Shown here: positions 37,189-45,437 of the stretch, in pieces | How positions within the stretch are numbered: position 1 is the stretch's first letter | Layout: each line of letters opens with the position of its first letter | From: Treponema sp. OMZ 790 | GTDB taxonomy: Bacteria > Spirochaetota > Spirochaetia > Treponematales > Treponemataceae | DNA length: 64,000 nucleotides | Direction of reading: 5' to 3' | Assembly (NCBI RefSeq): GCF_024181285.1 | Contig: NZ_CP051201.1 | Coordinates: forward strand, 2,294,001 to 2,358,000 | Made by a program: the position numbers and the translations under genes | The notes under the pieces: model-generated | Told to the model about the DNA's origin: nothing | Database searches by the model: none | What the model saw: only the letters and a program-made list of their open reading frames with translations

Positions 37189-37512
37189 AACCTGAACAAG
37201 TTTAGCAAAGCTCCCGTTATCCCTGCAAGCGTTAGGATTATGGATTCTTGTTTTAACAGCTGCACAAGTTTAACTCAAGGCCCGGACATTCCTGCTCTCG
37301 TTACGAATATGAAAAGCTGTTTTTCGGGTTGTTCAGCTTTAAAAGAGGTAAAACTTAACTGCCCTTACACCAGCACCGATTTTAGAAGTACCTTTTTCGG
37401 GTGTACCGGTTTAAAAGCAGGCGGCATACAGGTACCGAGTGCCGAGCTTGAAACCTACAAAACAAACGCCGCCGCTATGGGAACCACGGAGGAGAAATTC
37501 GCAGGGTTTTAG
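37189..37512 (+). pseudogene. Remnant of a cysteine-rich LRR (BspA-like) surface protein
   Basis: An open frame runs ...LNKFSKAPVIPASVRIMDSC and continues FNSCTSLTQGPDIPALVTNM, KSCFSGCSALKEVKLNC, ending KFAGF. These are 22-23-residue leucine-rich repeats with CF..C.SL.. spacing, as in treponemal and Bacteroidetes BspA-type proteins. There is no signal peptide and no convincing start (the first ATG is 37240). The fragment abuts a hairpin string on its left. It is likely the 3' relic of a longer lipoprotein gene. Confidence 0.7.
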
Positions 37513-37526
37513 CTTCGAGTTAAAAA

Positions 37527-37621
37527 ATGAACCGCAAGGAACGCAAAGGATAATTTAAGGATGGTCTTACAAAGACACCCTTAAAAACCTTTGCGTCCTT
37601 GGCGCTCTTTGCGGTTAAATA
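37527..37621. repeat. Large imperfect palindrome of the ACCGCAA family
   Basis: GAACCGCAAGGAACGCAAAGG at the left (37527-37547) is answered by CCTTTGCGTCCTTGGCGCTC and TTTGCGGTTAAAT at the right (to 37621). Between them sits an inner stem GGTCTT...GACACC. The unit of about 95 bp is fully non-coding. Confidence 0.65.
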
Positions 37622-37633
37622 AAAAAATGCAAA

Positions 37634-38839
37634 TCAAAAAGACGCTATTCCATCGGCGGCTTCGCTTATCGATGCATAGGTTTTAAGAGAAGTAAAAACT
37701 ATTGCGGCGTTGCCCAAGAGCTCGGCGTCGGCTATTTGCAGCACCTTAAATTCTCTGCCCGTAATTTCGGCCTTTAGTTCCCGCCAAAGTTTGTTATTGG
37801 CCTGCCCGCCCGAGAGTGTATACACAGGGCGAAAGCCTGCGGCCTTTTCAAGCAAATCCATTCCCTCTTTTACCTTAAAAGCAAGAGCCTCGATGATAGC
37901 CCTTCCTTCCGCTTCATTTTCTTTATAGGACTCGATAGTATTTATACTGTGCACAAAGGCATCAAAGTCCATAAAACTCCCCCCGTGCTTTTTTATATAT
38001 TCGTAAAAAAGGCTGCCCGAATCCTCTATTATGTACGAAAGATTCCAAAGGTCAGAAATGAGAGAAGGAAGAAGGCGTAAGCCTTTCAGTTTGGAGCTTT
38101 CAGGAGGAGCTTCGATACAGATATTTATTCCCTCGCTTGAACCGGCCCTGTCGCAGGCCCTTCCCGGCTTCAAGGTGTTTGTGCCGATGAGGGCTGCTAT
38201 AAAATCGGGAGGCCCTGCAAAAACCGGGATATTACGGTAAAGGCCGCAATGCTCGCCTAGCGGAACAAAGGGTGGGATCTTTTTTTTGGGTATTGATAAG
38301 GCCTTTAGCTCTTCATCCGACCAATAAGCGGATACATATCTCTTTTCGGGTAAAACGGTCACCGCATTTTTTGTAAGCTTATAAATTAAATATTCGGGGC
38401 CCGATAAAATATATTTTGCATTATCGAATATTTCCGGGTAAGAGTTTCGGAATAAATCCAGGCGCGGCAAAAAAATGGACTTACCGTAAAGAAGATTTTT
38501 CTCCTTGGCGTTTCCGTCAGAGGCTTCGGGAGAAGCCTTGTTCCACAAAAGCAAAAAATCCCTGCTTCCGCTTTTGTCTGATACGGCAACCAAGCTCGGC
38601 CCATTCCCCGAAATGCAGATACCGCAAATCTTAATGCCTTTTATTTCCGCAAAGTCGGAAAACTGTTTAAAAAGGTTTTCAAAAGAAACAAGCCATGTTT
38701 CGGCTTCAAGGTTTTGAGGAAAAAATAAGCGGCCTTGAGTATGAACCTTGCCGTCTTCGGCTATGAGGGCTCCTTTGAGGGAGGAAGTTCCTATGTCAAA
38801 GACGGCAGCACAAAAATTATTTTTTAGGCATTGACGCAT
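37634..38839 (-). CDS. FGGY-family carbohydrate kinase (xylulokinase-like)
   Basis: A 401-aa cytosolic ATP-dependent sugar kinase. The N-terminal FGGY domain has AVFDIGTSSLKGALIAEDG (phosphate 1 motif), a central CGICISGNGPSLVAV, and AGPPDFIAALIGTNTLKPGRACDRAGSSEGIN. The C-terminal domain has the adenosine motif TLSGGQANNKLWRELKAEITG. The start is placed at the ATG at 38839, so it overlaps the end of prs by about 23 nt: translational coupling is likely. It is shorter than typical xylulokinases (480-500 aa). Which pentose or polyol it phosphorylates is not clear; the neighbouring PRPP synthetase fits pentose phosphate use. Confidence 0.85.
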   Translation of the reverse strand: MRQCLKNNFCAAVFDIGTSSLKGALIAEDGKVHTQGRLFFPQNLEAETWLVSFENLFKQFSDFAEIKGIKICGICISGNGPSLVAVSDKSGSRDFLLLWNKASPEASDGNAKEKNLLYGKSIFLPRLDLFRNSYPEIFDNAKYILSGPEYLIYKLTKNAVTVLPEKRYVSAYWSDEELKALSIPKKKIPPFVPLGEHCGLYRNIPVFAGPPDFIAALIGTNTLKPGRACDRAGSSEGINICIEAPPESSKLKGLRLLPSLISDLWNLSYIIEDSGSLFYEYIKKHGGSFMDFDAFVHSINTIESYKENEAEGRAIIEALAFKVKEGMDLLEKAAGFRPVYTLSGGQANNKLWRELKAEITGREFKVLQIADAELLGNAAIVFTSLKTYASISEAADGIASF

Positions 38840-40073
38840 TTTTAAGCAATTTTTCGATAATATCCCTGTTATCGAGGAGGCTCGAAAGCGAGAGATTTTC
38901 GTGAAGCCGCGTGATAACTTGAGCAAAGAGACCCGACACATCGGTTTCGATATACCATTCTTTTTGTTTTAACTCGGTGTGGTAAACGGCGTTTGTACCT
39001 ATAACCCTGTAAAAAAGCCCCTTGGAATAGGCCTCATCAAATTGCTGAATGGCATCTCCCGTAAAGAAGGGAAGACTTACTGCGGCTATAACCTTTTTTG
39101 CTCCCTTGCTCTTCAAGAATTCCATAGCCTTTAAAAGAGTTCCTCCCGTACCCAACATGTCGTCTGCGAGGAAGGCGTTTTTTCCTTCAACATCGCCCAA
39201 AAGTTTAATGCTTACAATATTCGACTGTTTGGCATTTTGGGTAACGACGGAATAATCCCTTTCCTTATATATCATGGCGAGGGGTTTTTGCAAGCCCGAC
39301 GAATAGAATTTGTTTCGGTCAACAGCCCCGGAATCGGGAGAAACGACTACAAATTGTTCTTCCGAGTCGGCACTCAAATCGAGTATTCTCGTAAGCTCAC
39401 GGATAATCTGATAGCTTGCATGAAGGTTTTGTAAGCGCGCGGAATGGAAGGAATTTTCAATTTCACGGGAGTGAATATCGAGGGTTATAATCTGCTCTAC
39501 ATCGAGGTCTTCATAAATATGGCCGAGTAAGCTGGCTGTTAAGCCTTCCCTTCCCTTCTTTTTATGCTGGCGGCTGTAAGGATAAACCGGAAGAACCAAG
39601 GATATTCTTCCTGCACCGGCATGGCGCACTGCATCTATGGTTACGATGAGGGACATAAGGTGATCATTTACCGAAAATACTACCTTGTTTTTCCCTTCAT
39701 TGATGGTAATTTCCTGTTTGTTTTCAACATCCTGAAAAATATAAACGTCTTTTCCGCGGACTGTTTCAAGGAGTTCGGTTTTAAACTCCCCATTCATAAA
39801 ATATGTAAAGCGGGCATCTACCTTAAATTTAGGTACATGGATTTTATTTGTATCTTTGTTTACCGACATTCTGCCTGCAAACAAATCGTTATAAAAGTTA
39901 AACTTTTGAATCATATCCTCAGCGGAGGTATTGTACCTCTTTGCAAGTTTTTCGCTTTGCTGGTACAACTTACGGGCATAGATATGCTTCAAATTCCTAA
40001 TCGTTAAATTTGCAAACTCTTCTCCTCCCGGACAAGCGATAATTGCGAGGTTGTTCGATTCAAGATAATTCAT
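38817..40073 (-). CDS. prs: Ribose-phosphate pyrophosphokinase (PRPP synthetase), long form
   Basis: Makes PRPP from ribose 5-phosphate and ATP for nucleotide synthesis. Diagnostic motifs: VVSPDSGAVDR, the PRPP loop FLADDMLGTGGTLLKAM, and the catalytic region PVYPYSRQHKKKGREGLTAS. At 418 aa it is about 100 residues longer than classical enzymes. Extra sequence lies mainly at the N-terminus (residues 1-100, including KVDARFTYFMNGEFKTE) and at the C-terminus (LHENLSLSSLLDNRDIIEKL). GGAGG precedes the ATG. It is the first gene of an operon with the FGGY kinase. Confidence 0.92.
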   Translation of the reverse strand: MNYLESNNLAIIACPGGEEFANLTIRNLKHIYARKLYQQSEKLAKRYNTSAEDMIQKFNFYNDLFAGRMSVNKDTNKIHVPKFKVDARFTYFMNGEFKTELLETVRGKDVYIFQDVENKQEITINEGKNKVVFSVNDHLMSLIVTIDAVRHAGAGRISLVLPVYPYSRQHKKKGREGLTASLLGHIYEDLDVEQIITLDIHSREIENSFHSARLQNLHASYQIIRELTRILDLSADSEEQFVVVSPDSGAVDRNKFYSSGLQKPLAMIYKERDYSVVTQNAKQSNIVSIKLLGDVEGKNAFLADDMLGTGGTLLKAMEFLKSKGAKKVIAAVSLPFFTGDAIQQFDEAYSKGLFYRVIGTNAVYHTELKQKEWYIETDVSGLFAQVITRLHENLSLSSLLDNRDIIEKLLKNASMPKK

Positions 40074-40158
40074 TTTGCCTCCAAAAAGAACATAAAAAAA
40101 TTTTACTCGGCTTACTTTATCACTTGTTGAGGAAAATTACAATAGGGGGAAGATGCGG

Positions 40159-41127
40159 CTATTTTTGATAAACGGAAACTCTGTTTCTTCCCGATTCTTT
40201 CGCCGCGTAAAGAGCTGTATCGGCAAATTTTAAAAGTTCAGATGCGGATATTTTTTCATCATAAGAAGCAAGACCTATTGAACATGAAACGCGCAGTTCC
40301 GGGTGTTCTTGAAAAGTCAGGGCATTAACCTCAGCACAAACTTTTTTGCATTGGAGCTCGGCTCTTTCCATAATTCCTCTTATGATAAATGAAAACTCAT
40401 CGCCGCCGTACCGGATTAAAATATCATCGGTGTCAAAATTATGTTTAAAAACTTCGACAATGGCTAATAAAACCTTGTCGCAAAAAACAGCTCCGTAATC
40501 TTTATTAAGCTGCCCGAAATGATCAACATCGACCATGGCAAAATTTACTCCCAGATGCTGGCGGACACATCGCTTAAGAAGCCCTTCGAAAGATTCGTCC
40601 AGATACCTTCTGTTATAAAGCCCCGTAAACTCATCCGTAATGGCTCGTTTTTTTGCATCATCACCCCATCTGATTATCTGGGAAAGAAGACCGTCAGTTT
40701 TGCTTAAACGGCTTCCCGTAATTTTAAGCATATTATACAAAACCGTTGAAGCGATTTTCGGCTGGTCTATAATAAGAGAAGAAAAATCTTGGGACTTTAA
40801 AACAAGACAAGAGGTCGGTTCTACCGCCTTACAGGTCGCCGAGCGGTGCTCTTGTTCAAGCATAGCCATCTCACCGAAAAAGTCTCCTGCTCCAAGGCAG
40901 ACAAGCTCGATCTCTTTTCCTTCAGATTTTACCGAAACCGAAATATAACCTTTTACAATGATAAAAAGTTCATTACCCGATTCTCCTTCATAAACCAAGG
41001 CCTGTCCTGCCTCAAATTCGGAATAAAACATGGCTTCGGCCAAAACCTGAATCTCCGGTATAGAAAGATGAGCGAAAAGCCGAGCTGTCTGTAATATTTC
41101 AAGCCATTTTTGTTTCGAGCTATTCAT
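40159..41127 (-). CDS. Cyclic-nucleotide-binding domain / GGDEF diguanylate cyclase
   Basis: A 322-aa cytosolic signalling protein. Residues 15-125 form a cNMP-binding fold (AGQALVYEGESGNELFIIVKG, GDFFGEMAMLEQEHRSATCKA). Residues 160-320 form a GGDEF domain with the catalytic motif RYGGDEF intact (FAMVDVDHFGQLNKDYG upstream), so c-di-GMP synthesis is plausible. It is the second gene of a pair: its ATG overlaps the last 8 nt of the upstream paralogue, whose 3' end supplies its GAGGAGG ribosome site. Ligand of the sensor domain unknown. Confidence 0.9.
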   Translation of the reverse strand: MNSSKQKWLEILQTARLFAHLSIPEIQVLAEAMFYSEFEAGQALVYEGESGNELFIIVKGYISVSVKSEGKEIELVCLGAGDFFGEMAMLEQEHRSATCKAVEPTSCLVLKSQDFSSLIIDQPKIASTVLYNMLKITGSRLSKTDGLLSQIIRWGDDAKKRAITDEFTGLYNRRYLDESFEGLLKRCVRQHLGVNFAMVDVDHFGQLNKDYGAVFCDKVLLAIVEVFKHNFDTDDILIRYGGDEFSFIIRGIMERAELQCKKVCAEVNALTFQEHPELRVSCSIGLASYDEKISASELLKFADTALYAAKESGRNRVSVYQK

Positions 41128-42088
41128 TTATGTCCTCCTCAAAAAGAATGAGAGAACCGCCTCGGGATCTTCCTATAAGCGGAATTTCGGAACACTGCTT
41201 TATAAAATCGGCTTGATCTATCTTAGTATCGGGATAGAGCAATACGCCCAGACTCATGCTTAGCTTAAAATGTTTTTGCAGCACTGGAGAAATATCCAAA
41301 TTTTCAAGCTCTGCCTTTATCTTTTCGGCTAAACTTGCAGCTCCGTCACGCCCTAACTCGGGAGTTAAGACTGCAAATTCGTTTCCCTGATATCGGATTA
41401 AAACCGAATCGGTATCTAAAAACCGGCTCAGGTGATTACCGATAAAGGTAAGACACGCATCTCCTTTTTCGTGGCCGTAGGTGTCGTTAATAGCCTTAAA
41501 ATTATCCGGCTTCATCATGATAAGAGAAAAAGAGCTTTTCATAAAATTTTTAATATTTTCTTCAAGATAAGCTTTATTTAAAAGTCCGGTCAATTTATCT
41601 CCGTAAACCTGTTTTTGTAATTCCTGCATGATTGGGGAGTTTTCTTTTATTAGCGAGTTCGCCTTTCGGGTTCTTCTTGAAACCATAACCAGATAGGACT
41701 TTAATAATTGGGCATAGGTTATAGGATTATTTTTAAAAACTTCTTCCATAGGAATTCCGTCTTTAGGAAAAGAAAGAATGACAGAATCTTCATTTGCAGA
41801 AGCGATAGCCTTTTGTTCTTCCGCGGTAAGCATAGCCGTTTCACCGAACATTTCTCCTTTTACAAATTCGGCAAGAACCGACTTATCTTCAGGAGATACA
41901 ATGATAACATTTCCTTCTACAATAATATAAAAACGGTCGCCTTTTGTATCCTGCCTAAAAATAACATCACCTTTCTGATAGCTGTCTATACCGGCATTAT
42001 CGGCTATGTCTTTTAAGTAAACTTCATCCCAGCCTGCAAAAAGAGGAGTATTACTTAAAGTCTCCATCTTCTGTCTATCACTAATCAT
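41120..42088 (-). CDS. Cyclic-nucleotide-binding domain / degenerate GGDEF protein
   Basis: A paralogue of the next gene with the same layout: a cNMP-binding fold (residues 15-130, GDVIFRQDTKGDRFYIIVEG, GEMFGETAMLTAEEQKAIASA) and a GGDEF-type domain. Here the signature is RYQGNEF, with the first and third positions of GGDEF changed. Catalysis is therefore doubtful, and it may act as a GTP- or c-di-GMP-sensing or dimerising partner of its neighbour. The start is the ATG at 42088: a GTG at 42097 is in frame but lies in the AGGTGG ribosome site. A TATAAT box lies upstream. Confidence 0.87.
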   Translation of the reverse strand: MISDRQKMETLSNTPLFAGWDEVYLKDIADNAGIDSYQKGDVIFRQDTKGDRFYIIVEGNVIIVSPEDKSVLAEFVKGEMFGETAMLTAEEQKAIASANEDSVILSFPKDGIPMEEVFKNNPITYAQLLKSYLVMVSRRTRKANSLIKENSPIMQELQKQVYGDKLTGLLNKAYLEENIKNFMKSSFSLIMMKPDNFKAINDTYGHEKGDACLTFIGNHLSRFLDTDSVLIRYQGNEFAVLTPELGRDGAASLAEKIKAELENLDISPVLQKHFKLSMSLGVLLYPDTKIDQADFIKQCSEIPLIGRSRGGSLILFEEDINE

Positions 42089-42172
42089 GCATACCACCTG
42101 AAAGAATTATAGCACATTTTCGGCAAAAGAAAAACACATATTGAAAAAAAATCGGGAAAGAACTAAAAAAAC

Positions 42173-43267
42173 TTATTCATAAAGCAGCTCATCCAAATCT
42201 TTTTTAAAGGTTTGTTTTATATTTTTCTTTTCTTTAAAGCGCCTTTTTGCCGACTTGGATTTTTCTTCCTTCCTTGTTAAGAATTTTTCCTGCCGTTTTT
42301 CCCGTCTTATTTTTCTTCTATCCTCTTTTAATAATTGCAGGTAGAGTTCATACCTGTTTTTATCCAGTAAGCCCGTTTTAAGAGCTTCTAAAACGGCACA
42401 GCCTTTTTCGCATGTATGCGTACAGTCGCTAAAAAGACACTTGGATTTTAGCTCGGTAATATCGGCAAAAGAATTTTCCCCGCTGTCCGAATCCCAGATA
42501 CCCAGAACCTTCATGCCGGGAGTATCCATTATAACGCCCGAATCTTCTCCTAAAGAAATTATCTGACGGTTCGTTGTAGTATGAACGCCCTTATCTATCT
42601 TTTTATTTGTTTCGTTTGTGCGTAAAATTTCTTTCCCGGTTAAGCTGTTTACAAGGCTCGATTTTCCAACGCCGGAAGAACCGATCAGCACCGAAGTCTT
42701 TCCCTTTTTAAAATAATGCTTTATATTTTTTAAACTTTCAGGTTCAAAAATACTTATGCAATAAACTTTTAAATGGGGATAAATCTTTTTTATTAAATTT
42801 TCGGCATCTCCCCTTGTTTCGGATAAGTCCGCCTTAGTTAAAAGCAAAACGGTTTCGATATTTTGCAGGGCAAAAACATATCTAGCCAAACGGTTTAAAT
42901 TAAAATCCTTATTTAAGGACATACATATAAAAGCTGTATCAATATTGGCAGCAATAATTTGTTCAAGCTCAATGCCTGACCTAGGGTCTGTCCTCGAAAT
43001 CTTATTTTTGCGCTCATATAAAAAATCTATAAGTACAATAAAAGAATTTTCTTGAGATTCAAAACCGATCCAGTCTCCTACCGTAGGATAAGTACCGGAT
43101 ACCTCGCATTCTTTTTTAAAAGCACCTTTTAAGCGAGCTTCTTTTTCACCATCTTTACATATTATTTTATAGGAAGTCCCGCCAAAAAAAATAATACGCC
43201 CAACCTCTTTTTCAATTTTTTTATCCTTAAAAAAATCTTCAAACCCGAAATTTAAAATTGTTTCCAT
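42173..43267 (-). CDS. rsgA: RsgA (YjeQ), ribosome small-subunit-dependent GTPase
   Basis: A circularly permuted GTPase that acts in late 30S maturation. Order: N-terminal OB-like domain (residues 1-85), then G4 LLLTKADL before G1 GSSGVGKSSLVNSL and G3 IMDTPGMK. The permutation is the family hallmark. The C-terminal zinc knuckle is seen in CLFSDCTHTCEKGCAVLEAL. A basic C-terminal extension (KRRFKEKKNIKQTFKKDL) probably contacts rRNA. Length is 364 aa, normal to slightly long. Confidence 0.95.
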   Translation of the reverse strand: METILNFGFEDFFKDKKIEKEVGRIIFFGGTSYKIICKDGEKEARLKGAFKKECEVSGTYPTVGDWIGFESQENSFIVLIDFLYERKNKISRTDPRSGIELEQIIAANIDTAFICMSLNKDFNLNRLARYVFALQNIETVLLLTKADLSETRGDAENLIKKIYPHLKVYCISIFEPESLKNIKHYFKKGKTSVLIGSSGVGKSSLVNSLTGKEILRTNETNKKIDKGVHTTTNRQIISLGEDSGVIMDTPGMKVLGIWDSDSGENSFADITELKSKCLFSDCTHTCEKGCAVLEALKTGLLDKNRYELYLQLLKEDRRKIRREKRQEKFLTRKEEKSKSAKRRFKEKKNIKQTFKKDLDELLYE

Positions 43268-43423
43268 AATGTTTCCTTATACATAGAGAATTATTTTCTC
43301 CCGGAACATACATCACAAAAAATTCGGATTTAAAAATTTGCAAACTTGAGCAAAAATAAAAATTAAGCAAGTGAATTTAAGGTGAGAATCTTTATAAATA
43401 AAATTGATTTGATAAAATGCGGT

Positions 43424-43483
43424 TTATAAAGAGCTTCCGGGAGTAAGATCTTTGCCGCTTGTTAAAAGTAATACTATAGTCAT
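43424..43483 (-). CDS. 19-residue ORF with consensus promoter and ribosome site
   Basis: On the minus strand ATG at 43483-43481 opens MTIVLLLTSGKDLTPGSSL and stops at 43424. It is preceded by GGGAGG (43495-43490) with 6-nt spacing. It is also preceded by one of the best promoters in the window (TTGACA-17-TAGTAT at 43549-43521). The peptide is hydrophobic at its N-terminus. It could be a leader peptide, a small membrane protein or a toxin-like peptide. The surrounding 487-bp gap (43268-43753) contains no longer gene. Coding is inferred from signals only. Confidence 0.5.
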   Translation of the reverse strand: MTIVLLLTSGKDLTPGSSL

Positions 43484-43520
43484 AGAGCACCTCCCATAAA
43501 TTTTAAAATTTGATATTCGG

Positions 43521-43549
43521 ATACTAGCGTAAAATATAAATTTTGTCAA
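43521..43549 (-). promoter_or_regulatory. Near-consensus promoter of the 19-codon ORF
   Basis: On the minus strand TTGACA (43549-43544), 17 bp, TAGTAT (43526-43521). It predicts a leader of about 30 nt containing GGGAGG. Confidence 0.65.
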
Positions 43550-43753
43550 GAAGCTATTTTCATAAACATCTTGCCCCATTTTAGATTTTTGCGTATTTCC
43601 GCATTTTTCTAAAATAGAATTATGCCATATATTGTTATAAAGAGCAATACCAATTTATCTAAAAAACATCCTAATATCGGCTGTGCAAAAATTAAGCGGC
43701 ACCGGATAAGAGTCTTAACCGCTGCCGCTTCTCAAGCTGAGAGTTTTAAACCC

Positions 43754-44455
43754 TTAGGCTCCTATAATTCCTATAGCACCGAATACGATTAAAAGTTGGG
43801 CAATAATATAGGTTTTCATAATAATAAAGCGGGTCGCGATTCTGCTTCCCAAAAAATATTGGGATGCAACAAAGGTATCAGATATTACAAAGAAAAGACT
43901 GCCTATCGCTGCCAGTATGAGTCCTACCACAGGATTTGCAAATGCAAATACTATAAAAACCCAGCTCATCGATGAAATTATAAGCCCGTAAAGAACCACA
44001 ATGGGTTTAAGACCTTTTAATTGTTTTTTTGTTATCATTACGGCATAAATAATTGCAGTTAAAAAAATAACTGCTGAAACAATTCCGGGAATAAGGGGAA
44101 TAGAATCAACCTTAGCACCGAGTATTGCAAAAACTATGTAACAGATTTGGGTAATCGCAAAAAATAAAATTCCAAGCGCAAAGTTTTGTTTTTCCCTATC
44201 AAAAAGAAGAGCAACATCCCCAAAAAAGCTGGATATCAGAGCAATAATTATTAAAATGTGTAAAATAGAGAAGTTTTGAACATTAACAAAAGTGAAAGCC
44301 AAAAAGAATAAAAGCAAAGACGGCATCAGCATAAACTTTGTAATATCTGCCCATTTTTGTTTTTGCTTAAAACACTTAATCAAATGGATTGTCGAAATAA
44401 CAACAAACAAAACGATAGTTGCTATACACCAAGGATCTAAACATTGATTATACAT
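43754..44455 (-). CDS. YhhN-family (lysoplasmalogenase-like) membrane protein
   Basis: A 233-aa protein with about eight TM helices. Family motifs: LISSFFGDVALLFD near residue 78, GSLFFVISDTFVASQYFLG near residue 185, and IMKTYIIAQLLIVFGAIG at the C-terminus. Studied members (TMEM86B and some bacterial YhhN proteins) hydrolyse the vinyl-ether bond of lysoplasmalogens; this would fit a treponeme that makes or meets plasmalogens, but that is inference. GGAGGT lies just before the ATG. Confidence 0.85.
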   Translation of the reverse strand: MYNQCLDPWCIATIVLFVVISTIHLIKCFKQKQKWADITKFMLMPSLLLFFLAFTFVNVQNFSILHILIIIALISSFFGDVALLFDREKQNFALGILFFAITQICYIVFAILGAKVDSIPLIPGIVSAVIFLTAIIYAVMITKKQLKGLKPIVVLYGLIISSMSWVFIVFAFANPVVGLILAAIGSLFFVISDTFVASQYFLGSRIATRFIIMKTYIIAQLLIVFGAIGIIGA

Positions 44456-44563
44456 AATATACCTCCAAAAATATACCTACATAATAATCATATACCGAAA
44501 TCATCAAAAAAGCAAGATATTTTTATTATTAACATAAATTATTGACAATTTTTAGAATTTAAG

Positions 44564-44592
44564 TTGACGATTACGCTTTTCTATGCTATTCT
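44564..44592 (+). promoter_or_regulatory. Promoter of the tatD-dusB operon
   Basis: TTGACG (44564-44569), 17 bp, TATTCT (44587-44592). The leader of about 65 nt contains a small inverted repeat TTACCT...AGGTAA (about 44610-44629) and a GGAAG ribosome site. Confidence 0.6.
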
Positions 44593-44662
44593 GTAAAAGA
44601 CGGTAGTGTTACCTTAGTTAATAGGTAAAAATTTATAACATCAGTTTACATGGAAGAATAAT

Positions 44663-45436
44663 ATGCAGATTTTTGATACTCATGCTCATCTCGGCTTGAT
44701 ATATTCTGATCCGATTGAGCAGTTGCGTGTTGTACAAGAAGCCAGACAAGGCTCTGTAACAAGGATAGTAAGTATATGTAACAGTCTCCACGATTTCTCA
44801 AAGGTATACGAAACCCTTAGGTTTTCACCTGCGGTATACCATGCCGTAGGCGTATCTCCCTCCGAAGTTACATCTCCGGGAAAGGACTGGCAAAAAATAA
44901 TCGAAGAAAGCTTAAAATTACCAAATGTCATTGCCGTAGGAGAGATAGGTCTTGATTATTGCAAAAAATACGGCGATAAGCGCTCGCAGATTGAGCTTTT
45001 TATAGCTCAGCTTGATATTGCTTCAAAAGCGGGATTTCCTGTAATTATCCATAACAGAGAAGCCGGAAAGGACCTTCTTGATATATTAAAGGAAAGAATC
45101 CCTAAAGAGGGCGGTGTTTTACATTGCTACTCCGAAGACGATATTTATGCAAAAGAGGCTTTAAAGCTGCCTCTGTATTTCTCCTTTGCAGGAAATTTGA
45201 CCTACCGCAATGCAAGAAACTTGCATGATACGGTCTTGGCCCTTCCTCTTGACCGCATCGTCGTCGAATCCGAAAGCCCCTTTATGCCTCCTTCGGTATA
45301 CCGAGGCCAAAGGAACATGCCTGCCAATACCATAGAAACCGTAAAGTTTATGGCGGAAATGCTTTCTATGGATATTGAAGAACTTGCCGATCAGCTATGG
45401 AAAAACAGCTGTAAGCTATTCAGGCTGCCGGAATAA
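44663..45436 (+). CDS. TatD-family metal-dependent hydrolase (DNase)
   Basis: A 257-aa TIM-barrel amidohydrolase-like enzyme; characterised TatD proteins are Mg2+-dependent 3'-5' exonucleases. Motifs: FDTHAHLG (metal-binding His pair), VGEIGLDYCK (bridging Glu), PVIIHNREAG (His) and VLHCYSED (His). The usual terminal E-T-D-x-P motif reads VESESPFMPP, so the metal-binding Asp seems replaced by Glu. It is followed after 1 nt by dusB. Confidence 0.9.
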   Translation: MQIFDTHAHLGLIYSDPIEQLRVVQEARQGSVTRIVSICNSLHDFSKVYETLRFSPAVYHAVGVSPSEVTSPGKDWQKIIEESLKLPNVIAVGEIGLDYCKKYGDKRSQIELFIAQLDIASKAGFPVIIHNREAGKDLLDILKERIPKEGGVLHCYSEDDIYAKEALKLPLYFSFAGNLTYRNARNLHDTVLALPLDRIVVESESPFMPPSVYRGQRNMPANTIETVKFMAEMLSMDIEELADQLWKNSCKLFRLPE

Positions 45437-45437
45437 A

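Noticed and set aside
37240..37512. Complete small LRR gene
   Set aside because: The LRR frame is open upstream of the first ATG, without signal peptide or ribosome site, so it is a relic of a longer gene.
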